DNA of 41,453 nt from Actinomycetes bacterium (GCA_021373175.1 JAJFTE010000105.1:1-41453), one strand, 5' to 3'; positions 32,792-41,453 are shown, numbered from the stretch's first letter. Notes: generated from the letters alone by a model not told the origin. Translations and numbers: made by a program.

Positions 32792-32799
32792 GTGTACAC
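32792..32799. promoter_or_regulatory. GTGTACAC palindrome upstream of the MFS gene
   Basis: A perfect 8-bp palindrome overlapping a TACACT -10-like hexamer, 92 nt before the MFS start. A possible operator; no regulator gene is adjacent. Confidence 0.3.
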
Positions 32800-32832
32800 T
32801 CGCGTCTCGGGGCTGTCTTCTCGGCACGAATC

Positions 32833-32862
32833 AACGCCACCTCTTCCGACGGAGGCGGCGTT
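32833..32862 (+). promoter_or_regulatory. Stem-loop in the MFS gene leader
   Basis: AACGCC-A-CCTC and GAGG-C-GGCGTT form a stem with one mismatch and an 8-nt loop, followed by TGTGTT, 28 nt before the ATG. It resembles a weak attenuator. Confidence 0.4.
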
Positions 32863-32890
32863 GTGTTCCTGAACACGAAGGACCACCGCG

Positions 32891-34237
32891 ATGAGCCAAG
32901 CGCCAACCCACGAAGACGACCACTTCCCCATCGAGCCGCCGACGGATTCCGCGACTCGTGAGGCAGACACTGTTGGCGCGCCGCAAGGGATGCTGCGGCG
33001 CTTCAGGACGTTCGAATCCTTCAGGCACCGCGACTTCAGGCTGTTCTTCTCCGGCGCGCTCGTCTCCAGTGTCGGCACGTGGATGCAGACGACCGCCCTC
33101 GGCTGGCTCGTGTACGACCTGACCAAGCATTCGGGCTCGATCGGCCTGGTGAACTTCCTGGCCGGAGTGCCCATCTTCGTTCTCATCATCTTCACCGGAG
33201 CCCTCGCCGATCGCACCGACAGGCAGCGGCTTCTCATCGTCACGCAGGTGGTGCTCATGCTGCAGGCGGTGGCGTTCGCGCTGCTGGCAGCCAGGGGAAA
33301 CATCAGCATGGCCTGGATCTACGGACTCAGTCTCGCAGGCGGCGTGGCCAGCGCCTTCATGTCGCCGGCATGGCAGGCGATGACACCGGACCTCGTGCCC
33401 CGGGAGCTGCTGATGAATGCCATCGCGCTCTCGAGCGCCCAGTTCAACGCGGCGCGCCTCATCGGCCCAGTGGCGGCAGCGATGGTGGTCGCCCTGTTCA
33501 GCCACTCGAAGAGCTCCGGCGTGACCGAGGTGTTCTGGGTGAACGCCGCGAGCTATCTGTTCGTGATCTGGGCGCTCGCGGTCATCCATCCGCACCAGCA
33601 CATCGTGCCCAAACGAAGTGGAGTCTCACCCTGGGGCGCGCTTGCCGCCGGCCTTACGTACGCCCGCGAGCACCGTCGCGTCCGGATGCATCTGCTCACG
33701 GCGATGATGATCACGATCTTCGGTATGCCGTTTGCCACGCTGTTGCCGGCGATAGCCACCAAGCTGCTGCACTTGGGAGTCTCAGGATACTCCGGTCTGA
33801 TGGCCGCCAACGGTCTCGGCGCGCTCGTCGGCGCGCTTGGCGTCGCAAGCATCTCGGCAAACGTCAGACGGGAAGCGGTCATCCGCACCGCGCTGATCGT
33901 GATGCCGCTTGCCGCGACCGTGCTCGCGCTCTCAAAGACGACGGCACTCTCGATGGGCGCGCTGGTCGTTATGGGTGCGGCGTTCCTCACGACGGTCTCA
34001 AGCGTCAACACGAACCTGCAGACCGCCGTGCCGCCCGAGATCAGAGCACGGGTGATGTCGCTGTTCGTGCTGTCCTTCATGGGCATGATGCCATTCGGCG
34101 CGCTGCTCTTCGGCTGGCTGGGCGATCTGATCGGTGCTGAGGGAGCGATACTGGCAGGTGCGTCTGTGCTGTTGGCATACGCGGTATTCCTCACCGCGAA
34201 ACCCGCACTGCTCTGCGACCAGATCACTGGTTGCTAA
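32891..34237 (+). CDS. MFS exporter (EntS/MFS_3-like)
   Basis: 448 aa. After a roughly 45-residue hydrophilic tail come 12 transmembrane helices. FRHRDFRLFFSGALVSSVGT and WMQTTALGWLVYDLT at helix 1, GALADRTDRQRLL (motif A) and SPAWQAMTPDLVPRE at the 4/5 region are the signature of MFS_3 proteins such as the enterobactin exporter EntS. Substrate unknown. The ATG lies downstream of a stem-loop leader and lacks a strong Shine-Dalgarno. The 3' end overlaps the convergent aldo-keto reductase by 14 nt. Confidence 0.88.
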   Translation: MSQAPTHEDDHFPIEPPTDSATREADTVGAPQGMLRRFRTFESFRHRDFRLFFSGALVSSVGTWMQTTALGWLVYDLTKHSGSIGLVNFLAGVPIFVLIIFTGALADRTDRQRLLIVTQVVLMLQAVAFALLAARGNISMAWIYGLSLAGGVASAFMSPAWQAMTPDLVPRELLMNAIALSSAQFNAARLIGPVAAAMVVALFSHSKSSGVTEVFWVNAASYLFVIWALAVIHPHQHIVPKRSGVSPWGALAAGLTYAREHRRVRMHLLTAMMITIFGMPFATLLPAIATKLLHLGVSGYSGLMAANGLGALVGALGVASISANVRREAVIRTALIVMPLAATVLALSKTTALSMGALVVMGAAFLTTVSSVNTNLQTAVPPEIRARVMSLFVLSFMGMMPFGALLFGWLGDLIGAEGAILAGASVLLAYAVFLTAKPALLCDQITGC

Positions 34238-35189
34238 GAGCCGCCGTACCGATCTCTTCGACGATGATTCGATCGATCTCGGCTCTCGCGGCGTCGTCAA
34301 GCGCGAAACCCTCGACACCCGCGGTAGCATCGAGCTGTTCGGGCCTGCGTGCGCCCCACAACGCGATCGTCATTCCGGGTTGATCAAGCACCCAGCGGAT
34401 AGCGAGGTGTATGACCCGCCGGCCGTACGTCTCCCGTGCGAACGCATCCAGCCGCTCGACTGCCGAGAGGTGCCGCGCATACTCGGCACCGTGGAACATC
34501 GAGCCCCGACGCGCGTGGTCGCTCGACTCATGACCCGGCTGCATAGCGCCGGACAGCAGGCCGCGTGCGAGCGGGCTGTACGCAAGCGTCATGAGCCCGC
34601 GCGCGCGGCAGAACGGTACCACGTCGCTGTCGGCCGAGCGCTCGAACAGGTTGTAGCGGAACTGAGCGGCGTCGAGCCGTCCTCCCTGAGAGAACGCCGC
34701 CATCTGTGAGGCCGTGTAGTTACAGACGCCTACCGCACGCACAAGCCCCTCCTCCACAAGCATGCTCAGCGCCGCCGCCGTCCGGTCGAGATCGACGGTC
34801 TCGTCGGGCCAGTGCACCTGGTACAGGTCGATGTAGTCGGTGCGGAGGCGCGCAAGAGAGGCGACGACCTCTTCGCGTATTCGGCCCGGCGAGGAGTCAC
34901 GCCAGGGTTCGTGACGTGAGTCCCACGACAGGCCAAGCTTCGTGGCGATGACGACGTCCGCGCGGTTCCCGCGACGCTCGAGCACATCGCCCACGAGTTC
35001 CTCGGAGAGCCCGAAACCGTACACCGGTGCGGTGTCGATGATGTCGATACCACGATCGAGCGCGCGCGCTATGGTAGCCCGCGCGGCGTCCTCATCGGCG
35101 CCGCCCCACTGCCAGCCGCCCATCGACCACGTGCCGAGCGCGATACGCGAGACATCTCTTCCAAGAGCAGGTAACCACACTCGGTCCAT
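34224..35189 (-). CDS. Aldo-keto reductase
   Basis: 321 aa. The catalytic tetrad is visible: D and Y in IDIIDTAPVYGFG, K in VIATKLG and H in DLYQVHWPDE. The NADPH-binding end has GARRPEQLD. It reduces aldehydes or ketones; the subfamily resembles YghZ/general AKR proteins. ATG 35189 has AGGAG 8 nt upstream and begins at the conserved VWLPALGRDVSRIALGTW. A TAGAAT -10 box seven bases before ATG 35210 could also yield a leaderless version seven residues longer. Confidence 0.9.
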   Translation of the reverse strand: MDRVWLPALGRDVSRIALGTWSMGGWQWGGADEDAARATIARALDRGIDIIDTAPVYGFGLSEELVGDVLERRGNRADVVIATKLGLSWDSRHEPWRDSSPGRIREEVVASLARLRTDYIDLYQVHWPDETVDLDRTAAALSMLVEEGLVRAVGVCNYTASQMAAFSQGGRLDAAQFRYNLFERSADSDVVPFCRARGLMTLAYSPLARGLLSGAMQPGHESSDHARRGSMFHGAEYARHLSAVERLDAFARETYGRRVIHLAIRWVLDQPGMTIALWGARRPEQLDATAGVEGFALDDAARAEIDRIIVEEIGTAALSNQ

Positions 35190-35217
35190 CAGAGCTTCTC
35201 CTGTCGCCATACTCCCA

Positions 35218-35223
35218 ATTCTA
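35218..35223 (-). promoter_or_regulatory. -10 element (TAGAAT) of the aldo-keto reductase
   Basis: TAGAAT-N7-ATG(35210) on the minus strand. It gives either a leaderless transcript or a 21-nt leader to ATG 35189. The -35 region is weak. Confidence 0.5.
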
Positions 35224-35373
35224 CCCACTGTTGGCACGCTCGTTGCTCACAGATTCCCGAGCAGAGCGACCCGCTCCATCCCTCCCCCCTCGGACGCGGG
35301 GGCGCCGCTCGAACGGAACGGGGCGCGTCCCCCCACGCACCTCGTTTGTTTTCCGGGAGACTCCTGGAAACAC

Positions 35374-35405
35374 GAACGACCCGCCTTCCCCCGGGCGGGT
35401 CGTTC
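35374..35405 (-). terminator. Rho-independent terminator after pstB
   Basis: A perfect 12-bp stem, GAACGACCCGCC / GGCGGGTCGTTC, with an 8-nt loop, 20 nt after the pstB stop. The minus strand continues GTGTTTCC. On the plus strand it is followed by ACTTTTCTT, but no plus-strand gene ends here. Confidence 0.75.
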
Positions 35406-35424
35406 ACTTTTCTTACCGGGAATA

Positions 35425-36258
35425 CTAGCCGAATCGGCCCGTGATATACGACTCTGTGCGCTTGTCGTTCGGGTTGGTGAACATGCGTTTCGTGTCGCCC
35501 ACCTCAACGAGATGTGCGGGCTGGTCCATCGACTCGCGCAGCATGAACGCGGTCTGGTCCGAGATGCGTGCGGCCTGCTGCATGTTGTGCGTGACGATCA
35601 CGATCGTGACCCTGTCCTTCAGCTCGGCGATGGTGTCTTCGATCTGCTGGGTGGAGATCGGGTCCAGCGCCGAGGCGGGTTCGTCCATCAGCAGCACCTC
35701 CGGCCTGGTCGCGAGCGCACGCGCGATGCACAGTCGCTGTTGCTGGCCGCCGGAGAGCTCGAACGCGTGCTTCTTGAGGTGGTTTTGGACCTCCTCCCAC
35801 AGCGCGGCGTCCCGAAGCGCGTCCTCGATGATCGCGTCGAGTTCCTCACGCTTCCGGATGCCTTGCGTGCGGGGTCCGAACGCCACGTTGTCGTAGATCG
35901 ACATCGGGAACGGGTTAGGGCGCTGAAAGACCTGCCCGACGCGCATCCGAAGATCCACCGGGTCGATGCTCTTCTGATAGATGTCGAGACCGTCAAGCGT
36001 GATCGTACCGCCCACGCGCACGTTCCCGATCTCATCGTTCATCCGATTGAAACAGCGCAGCAGCGTGGACTTGCCGCACCCCGACGGGCCGATGAGCGCC
36101 GTGACCGCTCGGCTCGGCACAAGCATGTCCACGCCCGCGATGACCGTCTCGTTGCCGTAGGCCACGGAGACGTCCGTGAGCGAGAAGCTGCCCGAGATCT
36201 CCTCGGCACCCTCCGCATATGTGCGAGACCTACCGGTCCCGCTGAACGGCGCCTCCAT
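35425..36258 (-). CDS. pstB: Phosphate ABC transporter ATP-binding protein
   Basis: 277 aa from ATG 36258, which has GAGGAGG 5 nt upstream; ATG 36285 and 36291 are possible longer starts overlapping the pstA stop. Walker [10 protein letters not shown], signature [16 protein letters not shown], Walker [14 protein letters not shown] and H-loop THNMQQA are complete. The text [18 protein letters not shown] is diagnostic of PstB. It powers high-affinity phosphate import with PstSCA. It is the last gene before a strong terminator. Confidence 0.96.
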   Translation of the reverse strand: MEAPFSGTGRSRTYAEGAEEISGSFSLTDVSVAYGNETVIAGVDMLVPSRAVTALIGPSGCGKSTLLRCFNRMNDEIGNVRVGGTITLDGLDIYQKSIDPVDLRMRVGQVFQRPNPFPMSIYDNVAFGPRTQGIRKREELDAIIEDALRDAALWEEVQNHLKKHAFELSGGQQQRLCIARALATRPEVLLMDEPASALDPISTQQIEDTIAELKDRVTIVIVTHNMQQAARISDQTAFMLRESMDQPAHLVEVGDTKRMFTNPNDKRTESYITGRFG

Positions 36259-36284
36259 CGCGACCTCCTCGAGTACCGCTGACA

Positions 36285-37154
36285 TCACCATTTGACCTTC
36301 CTTCTTTGGACCGAACGCCACGCTGCCGCGATCATGCTGACGACGCTGACGCCGGCGACCAGAACGAATGCCGTACCCCACGTGATCTCGGGGGGCACGT
36401 TGGGAACCTGTGTGGCAAGCACGTACAGATGGTACGGGAGCGACATATACTGCGAGAAGACCGAGTTCGGAAGCGTTGGCAGGAAGAACGCCGCGCCTGT
36501 CACCAGGATAGGTGCCGTCTCGCCAGCCGCGCGCGAAAGGCCGAGGATGGAACCCGTGACGATACCGGGGGCCGCTGCGGGCAAGACGACCTTGTAGATC
36601 GCCCGCCACCGGGTGGCGCCGAGTGCGAGCGCCGCCTGCCGCAGGTCCGTGGGAACCTGCCGAAGCGCCTCCTCAGTGGAGGTGATCACGACCGGCAGCG
36701 TGAGGCACGTGAGCGTGAGCGCCGAGGCAAGAAGCGACTTGCCGAAGTGCATGAGCAGCACGAACACGGCAAGCCCGAACAGGCCGTAGACGATCGACGG
36801 CACGCCTGCCATGTTCGCGATCGACAGCCGCACGATACGTGTGAGCAGGTTTCTCGGCGCGTACTCGGCAAGGTAGATGCCCGCCATGATCCCGAGGGGG
36901 AGCACAAGCACGGCCGTGAGCGCCACGAGCATGAGCGTGCCCACGATGACCGGGAAGATCCCTCCGGCGCGCATACCCATGCCGGGCTTCGAGAACAAGA
37001 AGTCGAGACTGATGCCGGGTAGCCCGGCCGCGACGATCTTGCCGAGCACGAACAACGCCGTCCCGATGACGAGTGCCACGCACGCGCCGGTGACGACCTT
37101 CATGATCGCCTCGACGAGGCGGGCCCTGCGGGCTCTGGTGGGTCTTACGCTCAT
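36285..37154 (-). CDS. pstA: Phosphate ABC transporter permease PstA
   Basis: 289 aa with six membrane helices. [40 protein letters not shown] and [18 protein letters not shown], followed by the EAA-loop [20 protein letters not shown] (contact to PstB), are PstA features. ATG 37154 overlaps the pstC stop (ATGA), so the longer reading through pstC is rejected. A glycine in [15 protein letters not shown] is typical of the family. Confidence 0.95.
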   Translation of the reverse strand: MSVRPTRARRARLVEAIMKVVTGACVALVIGTALFVLGKIVAAGLPGISLDFLFSKPGMGMRAGGIFPVIVGTLMLVALTAVLVLPLGIMAGIYLAEYAPRNLLTRIVRLSIANMAGVPSIVYGLFGLAVFVLLMHFGKSLLASALTLTCLTLPVVITSTEEALRQVPTDLRQAALALGATRWRAIYKVVLPAAAPGIVTGSILGLSRAAGETAPILVTGAAFFLPTLPNSVFSQYMSLPYHLYVLATQVPNVPPEITWGTAFVLVAGVSVVSMIAAAWRSVQRRKVKW

Positions 37155-38080
37155 CGGCGCCACCGCTTTCGCTGGCGCTCGAGCACGAGGTCGGCCGCCA
37201 GGTTGATGACGAAGGTGATGCCGAAGAGCACAAGCCCCACACTGAAGAGCACCGAGTAGTGCAAGCCGCCGAAGACGACTTCGCCCATCTCGGCGGCGAT
37301 CGTGCCGGTCATCGTGCGCACCGACTCGAAGATGTTCGTTGGGATGACAGCGGCGTTGCCGGTGAGCATGAGGACGGCCATGGTCTCGCCAATCGCCCGC
37401 CCGAGACCGAGCATGACGCCGGCGAAGATGCCCGAACTCGCCGATGGGACAACGACCTTGTACGCCGTCTGCCACCGCGTGTTACCAAGCGCGAGCGATC
37501 CTTGCCGCAGCGCGTCCGGCACCGCGTGCAGCGCATCTTCCGAGATGGAGATGACCGTGGGCAGGCTCATGACGCCGAGCACGAGGCCGCCAGTGAGCGC
37601 AGTCATGCCCGAGGTCAGGCCAAACGCCGTCTTCACCCACGGAATAAGCACGGCCACGCCCAGAAAGCCGTAGACCACGGAGGGCACCGCCGCCATGAAC
37701 TCGATGACCGTCTTGGTGACCTCCTTGAGCCACCCTGCTGAGAACTCGGAGATGTAGACCGCGGCACCGATTCCCACAGGCACAAAGACCACGAGCGCTA
37801 CGCCGGTGACCATGAGCGACCCAATGATGAGGGGGAGGAATCCGAAGATCTTAGGCGTGCCGGTGGGAAACCACTTCGTGCCAGTCAGCATCGTGCCGAG
37901 TCCAACCTCGGCAATCGACCTTCTGGCCTCAACGAACAAGAAGACCGCGATCGCGAGAAGAATCACAATCGACAGTAGACCTGCCGCGTATATGAGAACA
38001 CGGACAACGCTCTCGGCCGCACGACGTCGTGTCGTACGGCCGAGGCGCTGTCCCGCCGTCTCGGTGGGAGTCACCTTCAT
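37151..38080 (-). CDS. pstC: Phosphate ABC transporter permease PstC
   Basis: 309 aa with six helices. The Gly-rich block GTPKIFGFLPLIIGSLMVTG, EFMAAVPSVVYGFLGVAVLI and SEDALHAVPDALRQGSLALG (EAA loop), with RAIGETMAVLMLTGN, identify PstC. The start at 38080 is 15 nt after the pstS stop, with only a weak AGGACG upstream, and is translationally coupled to pstA through an ATGA overlap. Confidence 0.95.
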   Translation of the reverse strand: MKVTPTETAGQRLGRTTRRRAAESVVRVLIYAAGLLSIVILLAIAVFLFVEARRSIAEVGLGTMLTGTKWFPTGTPKIFGFLPLIIGSLMVTGVALVVFVPVGIGAAVYISEFSAGWLKEVTKTVIEFMAAVPSVVYGFLGVAVLIPWVKTAFGLTSGMTALTGGLVLGVMSLPTVISISEDALHAVPDALRQGSLALGNTRWQTAYKVVVPSASSGIFAGVMLGLGRAIGETMAVLMLTGNAAVIPTNIFESVRTMTGTIAAEMGEVVFGGLHYSVLFSVGLVLFGITFVINLAADLVLERQRKRWRR

Positions 38081-38095
38081 CGCATGTCGGCCGTC

Positions 38096-38977
38096 CTACT
38101 GGACCGGCACGAAACCCTCGTCCTCAACGATTTTCTGACCCTCGGCGCCGAGGATCCAGTCGAGGTACGCCTTCATCACACCGGTCACCTCGCCGTTGCT
38201 GTACATGTACAGGCCACGGCTGATCTTGTAGGTGCCGTCGAGCACGCTGTCAACGGAGGCTGCAACTCCCTCCACCTTCAGGATCTTGATCTTGGCCGAG
38301 GTGTAGCCCACGCCCACGTAGCCGATGGCAGCGTCGTTGGCAACGGTCTCGTCCACGATCGCCTGGTTGGACGGCAGGAGCTTAGCGCTTGACGCGTAGT
38401 TCTTGTCCGTGCCGACAACAGCCTCCTTGAAGTACTCGTACGTGCCGGAGGAGGAGTCGCGGGACAGGACCACGATCGCTTTGTCGGAACCGCCAACCTC
38501 TTTCCAGTTCTTGATCTCGCCCCGGTAGATCTTGCCGATTTGCTCGATCGTGAGCCCCTCGACCGGGTTCGCCGGGTTCACGATGACGGCGATGCCGTCA
38601 CGCGCCACGGTGTGCTCGACCGGGTTGACGCCGTTAGCCTTTGCCTGGTCGATTTCTTCTTGCTTCATCTCACGGGATGCATCGGCGAAATCGATGGTCT
38701 TGTTGATCAGCGAGGCGATACCGGTTCCGGAACCGCCACCCTTGACCGAGATCATAACGCCCGGGTTCTCTTCCATGAACTTCTGCGACCACGCCGTCGC
38801 GACGTTCACAAGCGTATCGGAACCCTCGACATTGATCGTGCCGGTCAGCTGGGGCGCGGCCGGCGTTTCCGTGGTGCTCGTCGACGTAGTGTCCGACGCC
38901 GTCGTACCGCAACCAGCGAGCCCGACCGCGCCGAGCGCGAGCGCTGCGATCAGACCGAACGCAACAAGCTTCTTCAC
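38096..38977 (-). CDS. pstS: Phosphate-binding lipoprotein PstS
   Basis: 293 aa from GTG 38977 (GAGGAGAGGG upstream). A lipoprotein signal (VKKLVAFGLIAALALGAVGL then AGC) with Cys near residue 23 is followed by a Ser/Thr linker. The periplasmic-binding fold follows, with INVEGSDTLVNVATAW, VKGGGSGTGIASLI, LSRDSSSGTYEYF and GYVGVGYTS, which supply the phosphate-binding Ser/Arg/Thr contacts. It delivers phosphate to PstCAB and contributes to PhoR signalling. A longer TTG/ATG reading exists but lacks signal-peptide logic. Confidence 0.95.
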   Translation of the reverse strand: MKKLVAFGLIAALALGAVGLAGCGTTASDTTSTSTTETPAAPQLTGTINVEGSDTLVNVATAWSQKFMEENPGVMISVKGGGSGTGIASLINKTIDFADASREMKQEEIDQAKANGVNPVEHTVARDGIAVIVNPANPVEGLTIEQIGKIYRGEIKNWKEVGGSDKAIVVLSRDSSSGTYEYFKEAVVGTDKNYASSAKLLPSNQAIVDETVANDAAIGYVGVGYTSAKIKILKVEGVAASVDSVLDGTYKISRGLYMYSNGEVTGVMKAYLDWILGAEGQKIVEDEGFVPVQ

Positions 38978-39077
38978 GTTGCTGATCCCTCTCCTCGTAT
39001 CGGATAGACGCATGCCCGGCAACGTCTGCCGGACACGTCCATCGTAGGCAGCGACAGCGCCCGAGTGGTTGCACGCT

Positions 39078-39116
39078 CGTTAAAACAAGGGGACCTGGCG
39101 TAAAACAACTGTTAAA
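39078..39116. promoter_or_regulatory. Candidate Pho box between pstS and the response regulator
   Basis: AT-rich island in GC-rich DNA. On the minus strand TTAACA-N5-TTTACG has the 11-bp spacing of PhoB/PhoP half-sites, and a further TTTTAACG lies about two turns on. The repeats TTGTTTTA occur twice, 20 nt apart. The site could serve the divergent pst and phoBR-like transcripts. Confidence 0.55.
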
Positions 39117-39184
39117 TCCATTTGAATCTGGGAACGAGCCCGTCATGATGTGCGCATCGTCACCGCGCACCCACCGGAGGAAAC

Positions 39185-39886
39185 GTGTCCAAGATCCTTA
39201 TCGTCGAAGACGACCCGATCATCCGCCAGACCGTGGAGTACGCGCTGCGCTGCGCCGGGTTTGAGACGCTCGCTGCAGCGGACGGCATCCAGGGCCTTCA
39301 GCTGGCTGCCCAGCAGCTGCCCGACCTCATCCTGCTCGACCTCCTGCTGCCAGGCATCGACGGGTACGCGTTCGCCGAGCAGCTGCGAGCCAAGGACAAG
39401 GACGTCGCGATCATCATGGTCACCGCGCTTGGCCAGGAGCGCGACAAGGTCCGTGGCCTCGACTCGGGCGCCGATGACTACATTACCAAACCGTTCTCGG
39501 TCGAGGAACTGCTCGCACGCGTCCGGGCGAACCTGCGACGCGTCCGCGAGCGGCAGGTCCTGACGGATGAGAAGGTCATCGAGACCGGTGATTTGGCGAT
39601 CGAGCCCGCGCAGGTGCGGGTCACGGTCGCGGGCAAGCCGGCTCGCCTTCGCCTGAAGGAGTTCCAGCTGCTTGTGGCGCTGGCATCCAACCCTGGCCTG
39701 CTCATGTCGCGCCAGCGCCTCGCAAGCGAGGTCTGGGGCTACGACTTCCTCCCCTCGTCGCGCACGATCGACGTGCACATCCGCCGGTTGCGGCAGGCGA
39801 TCGAGGACCCCTCGGCATTTGTGTACATCCACACGGTGCACGGCGTGGGCTACCGGTTCGAACCAACACCGAAGGCAGCGTCATGA
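39185..39886 (+). CDS. PhoB/PhoP-type response regulator
   Basis: 233 aa. The receiver domain (1-120) has acidic pocket EDD, phosphoacceptor Asp in LILLDLLLPG (about residue 53), Thr in MVTALG and Lys in ITKPF. The OmpR-type winged helix (about 135-228) has LRLKEFQLLVALASNPG, RTIDVHIRRLRQAIED and VHGVGYRF. GTG 39185 follows GGAGG by 4 nt. It is translationally coupled to the kinase gene and diverges from pstS, so it is the likely phosphate-starvation regulator binding the Pho box. Confidence 0.92.
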   Translation: MSKILIVEDDPIIRQTVEYALRCAGFETLAAADGIQGLQLAAQQLPDLILLDLLLPGIDGYAFAEQLRAKDKDVAIIMVTALGQERDKVRGLDSGADDYITKPFSVEELLARVRANLRRVRERQVLTDEKVIETGDLAIEPAQVRVTVAGKPARLRLKEFQLLVALASNPGLLMSRQRLASEVWGYDFLPSSRTIDVHIRRLRQAIEDPSAFVYIHTVHGVGYRFEPTPKAAS

Positions 39887-41453
39887 GACCTCGCACGCGA
39901 TGGCTCGACTCCTATCGGCTGCGGCTGATCCTCGGCTATGTACTGGTCGTAAGCGTGCTCGCCGGCGCCTGGGCATGGAGCCTCTTCGGCCCGCTCACCA
40001 ACGCCGTCATCCAGCAGCAGCAGGCACACCTGCAGAGCGTGGCGCAGGCCGGCGTGCTCGTCATCGCACGTGCGCCGGGCGTCCCCGAGCAGACCGTCCG
40101 CGAGCTGGTGGCACGCACCGACCTGCGGATGACGCTTGTGGCAGCGGACGGTACCGTGCTCGCCGACAGTGCCGAGAACCCCTCGGCGATGGGAAACCAC
40201 GCCAACCGCCCGGAGATCATCGCCGCGCTCGCCGGAAGCGTTGGCCGAGACGTGCGGCGCTCGGCCACGCAGGGTGTCGAGCAGATGTACGTCGCCGTAC
40301 CCGCGACGTACGAGGGGCAGCGCGCGGCGCTCAGGGTCTCGGAGTCGCTCGCTAAGATCCGCCAGCTGTCCGCCAACGCGCGCGAGACGGGGTTGCTGCT
40401 GCTGGGACTCTCCGTCGCGCTCGCGCTCGCGCTGGCCGCGCGCGCCGCGACACGCACCGCACGGCCGGTCGAGCGCCTCGCGGACGCCGCATGCGCCATG
40501 GCGGCCGGCGACCTGGCCACCGGGGTGCCCGCCGAGACCGGCGCGCTCGAGCCGCTCTCGGCGGCGCTCGGCGAGTTGCGCACGCAGCTGCGCTCCCGCA
40601 TTGGCGAGCTCGAGTCCGAGCAGCGCAACCTGCGCACGGTGCTCGATGGCCTCACCGACGCCGTGCTCCTGCTCGATGGCCGGCAGGTGCGGCTCGTCAA
40701 CCGCGCAGCCGCCACGATGTTTCGCACCGCGTTGCCCGAGATGCGCGGACGCGCCATCGACGACGCCGGGCTTCCGGCGTCGCTCGTCTCGGTCATCACG
40801 GATGCGCTCAACGTGCCGACCACCACCGTTTGCGAGATCGGTCCCGATCCGCTGCAACGGTACCTTCGCGTGACCGTCGTGCCGCTTGACCCTGCCGAGG
40901 GAGCCACGCGGCACCTCGTCGTCGTAGCCGACGCCACCGCCCGCATGCGCCTCGACCGCGTGCGTCGCGACTTCGTGGCGAACGCATCGCACGAGCTCAA
41001 GACGCCGACCACCGGCATCCTGCTGCTGTCGGAGTCCGCCGCTCACGCCGCCTCCGAGGGCGACACACAGCAAGCGCTCGCGTTTCTCGGCCAGATCGAA
41101 GCCGAGGCGGCCCGGCTCCGGCAGCTGGTGCTCGACCTGCTGGACCTCTCCCGGCTGGAGAGCGCGCCCGACCCTTCGAGCGTCACCGACATGCGTCACG
41201 CCATCGACCTGTCGCTGGCGGCGCACGGAAGAGCCGCGCGCGCCAAAGGGCTTGGGCTGACCGCCGACTTCTCGGCCGTTGAAGGGCGTGACGTCTACGT
41301 GCGCGGCGACGGAACCGACATCGCGATCGCGCTCGACAACCTGCTTGCCAACGCGATCGCGTACACCGAGACCGGCTCCGTACAGGTCACGCTCGAAGCC
41401 GCCGAGGACTCCGTCACCTTCTCGGTCGCCGACACCGGCATCGGGATCCCGGC
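39883..41453 (+). CDS. PhoR-type sensor histidine kinase (3' end outside window)
   Basis: ATG 39883 overlaps the regulator stop (ATGA); 523 codons are present before the window edge. The N-terminal helix (RLILGYVLVVSVLAGAWAWS) leads to a roughly 110-residue extracytoplasmic sensor (ADGTVLADSAENPSAMGNHA ... YVAVPATYEGQRAALRV). A second helix, HAMP (RPVERLADAACAMAAGDLAT), a PAS domain (DGLTDAVLLLDGRQVRLVNR) and HisKA with phospho-His in RRDFVANASHELKTPTTGI follow. HATPase N-box LLANAIAYTE and G1 DTGIGIP are visible. It resembles PhoR and senses phosphate status with PstSCAB. Confidence 0.92.
   Translation, partial: MRPRTRWLDSYRLRLILGYVLVVSVLAGAWAWSLFGPLTNAVIQQQQAHLQSVAQAGVLVIARAPGVPEQTVRELVARTDLRMTLVAADGTVLADSAENPSAMGNHANRPEIIAALAGSVGRDVRRSATQGVEQMYVAVPATYEGQRAALRVSESLAKIRQLSANARETGLLLLGLSVALALALAARAATRTARPVERLADAACAMAAGDLATGVPAETGALEPLSAALGELRTQLRSRIGELESEQRNLRTVLDGLTDAVLLLDGRQVRLVNRAAATMFRTALPEMRGRAIDDAGLPASLVSVITDALNVPTTTVCEIGPDPLQRYLRVTVVPLDPAEGATRHLVVVADATARMRLDRVRRDFVANASHELKTPTTGILLLSESAAHAASEGDTQQALAFLGQIEAEAARLRQLVLDLLDLSRLESAPDPSSVTDMRHAIDLSLAAHGRAARAKGLGLTADFSAVEGRDVYVRGDGTDIAIALDNLLANAIAYTETGSVQVTLEAAEDSVTFSVADTGIGIP

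Noticed and set aside
32610-32906. N-terminal 99 codons of the 175-aa minus-strand reading
   Set aside because: Composition differs from the Cys-rich domain, and ATG 32609 has its own Shine-Dalgarno; no conserved text upstream.
37155-37475. Longer PstA starting at 37475
   Set aside because: It is out-of-frame translation of pstC; the ATGA overlap at 37151-37154 marks the true start.

Overview
The window is GC-rich, densely coded DNA that most resembles a strictly or facultatively anaerobic high-GC Gram-positive (Actinobacteriota, Coriobacteriia/OPB41-like). This is an inference from gene content, not from a marker gene. The supporting features are a sulfide-dependent homocysteine module (DUF39 plus NIL-ferredoxin), a MetV/MetF pair of the acetogen type, a cobalamin methionine synthase without reactivation domain, an unusual actinobacterial MoaE, a nine-heme cytochrome c, Ku/LigD end joining and several promoter/start arrangements typical of leaderless actinobacterial mRNAs. 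No tRNA, rRNA or CRISPR array was found.

Layout. 1-3.2 kb: 5' end of a dihydrolipoamide dehydrogenase-like flavoprotein (cut by the window edge), a broken PAS-PAS-GGDEF gene behind a perfect CRP/FNR-type palindrome, moaE and a metallophosphoesterase. 3.2-9.4 kb: one minus-strand operon controlled by a class I T-box leader with its own sigma-70 promoter, 17-bp spacer and leader terminator. Gene order is DUF39 homocysteine synthase, NIL/2[4Fe-4S] ferredoxin, a 71-aa membrane protein, MetH core, MetV, MetF. Together these would take sulfide, an aspartate-derived acceptor and CH2-THF to methionine. The T-box specifier and acceptor-binding bases fit uncharged tRNA-Met. 9.4-11.3 kb: Nudix hydrolase, EamA exporter, SHOCT membrane protein.

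11.6-17.3 kb is an accessory island: the 5' part of a secreted Rhs/DNRLRE protein cut by an IS3-family element, then displaced Rhs 'tip' fragments, a toxin-44-like domain with an in-frame stop, a duplicated-domain lipoprotein and membrane proteins. It reads as a decayed polymorphic-toxin locus.

17.5-31.2 kb is mostly housekeeping: a heterodimeric ABC exporter with one degenerate ATP site, Ku and LigD (two-gene NHEJ), archaeal-type phosphoglycerate mutase, NhaA with a structured leader, an ATP-grasp/N-formylglutamate amidohydrolase-like pair, threonine synthase and a small leaderless gene. 31.2-35.2 kb: nine-heme NapC/NrfH-like cytochrome, two small conserved-looking genes, an MFS exporter and an aldo-keto reductase.

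35.4-41.45 kb is a complete phosphate regulon: pstSCAB on the minus strand, diverging from a PhoB/PhoP-type regulator and a PhoR-type kinase (cut by the window end), with candidate Pho-box repeats between them and a strong terminator after pstB.

Two coding sequences (the GGDEF gene and the IS orfA) each look restored by one added base in a short G/C run, so assembly or sequencing error must be considered before calling them true pseudogenes.
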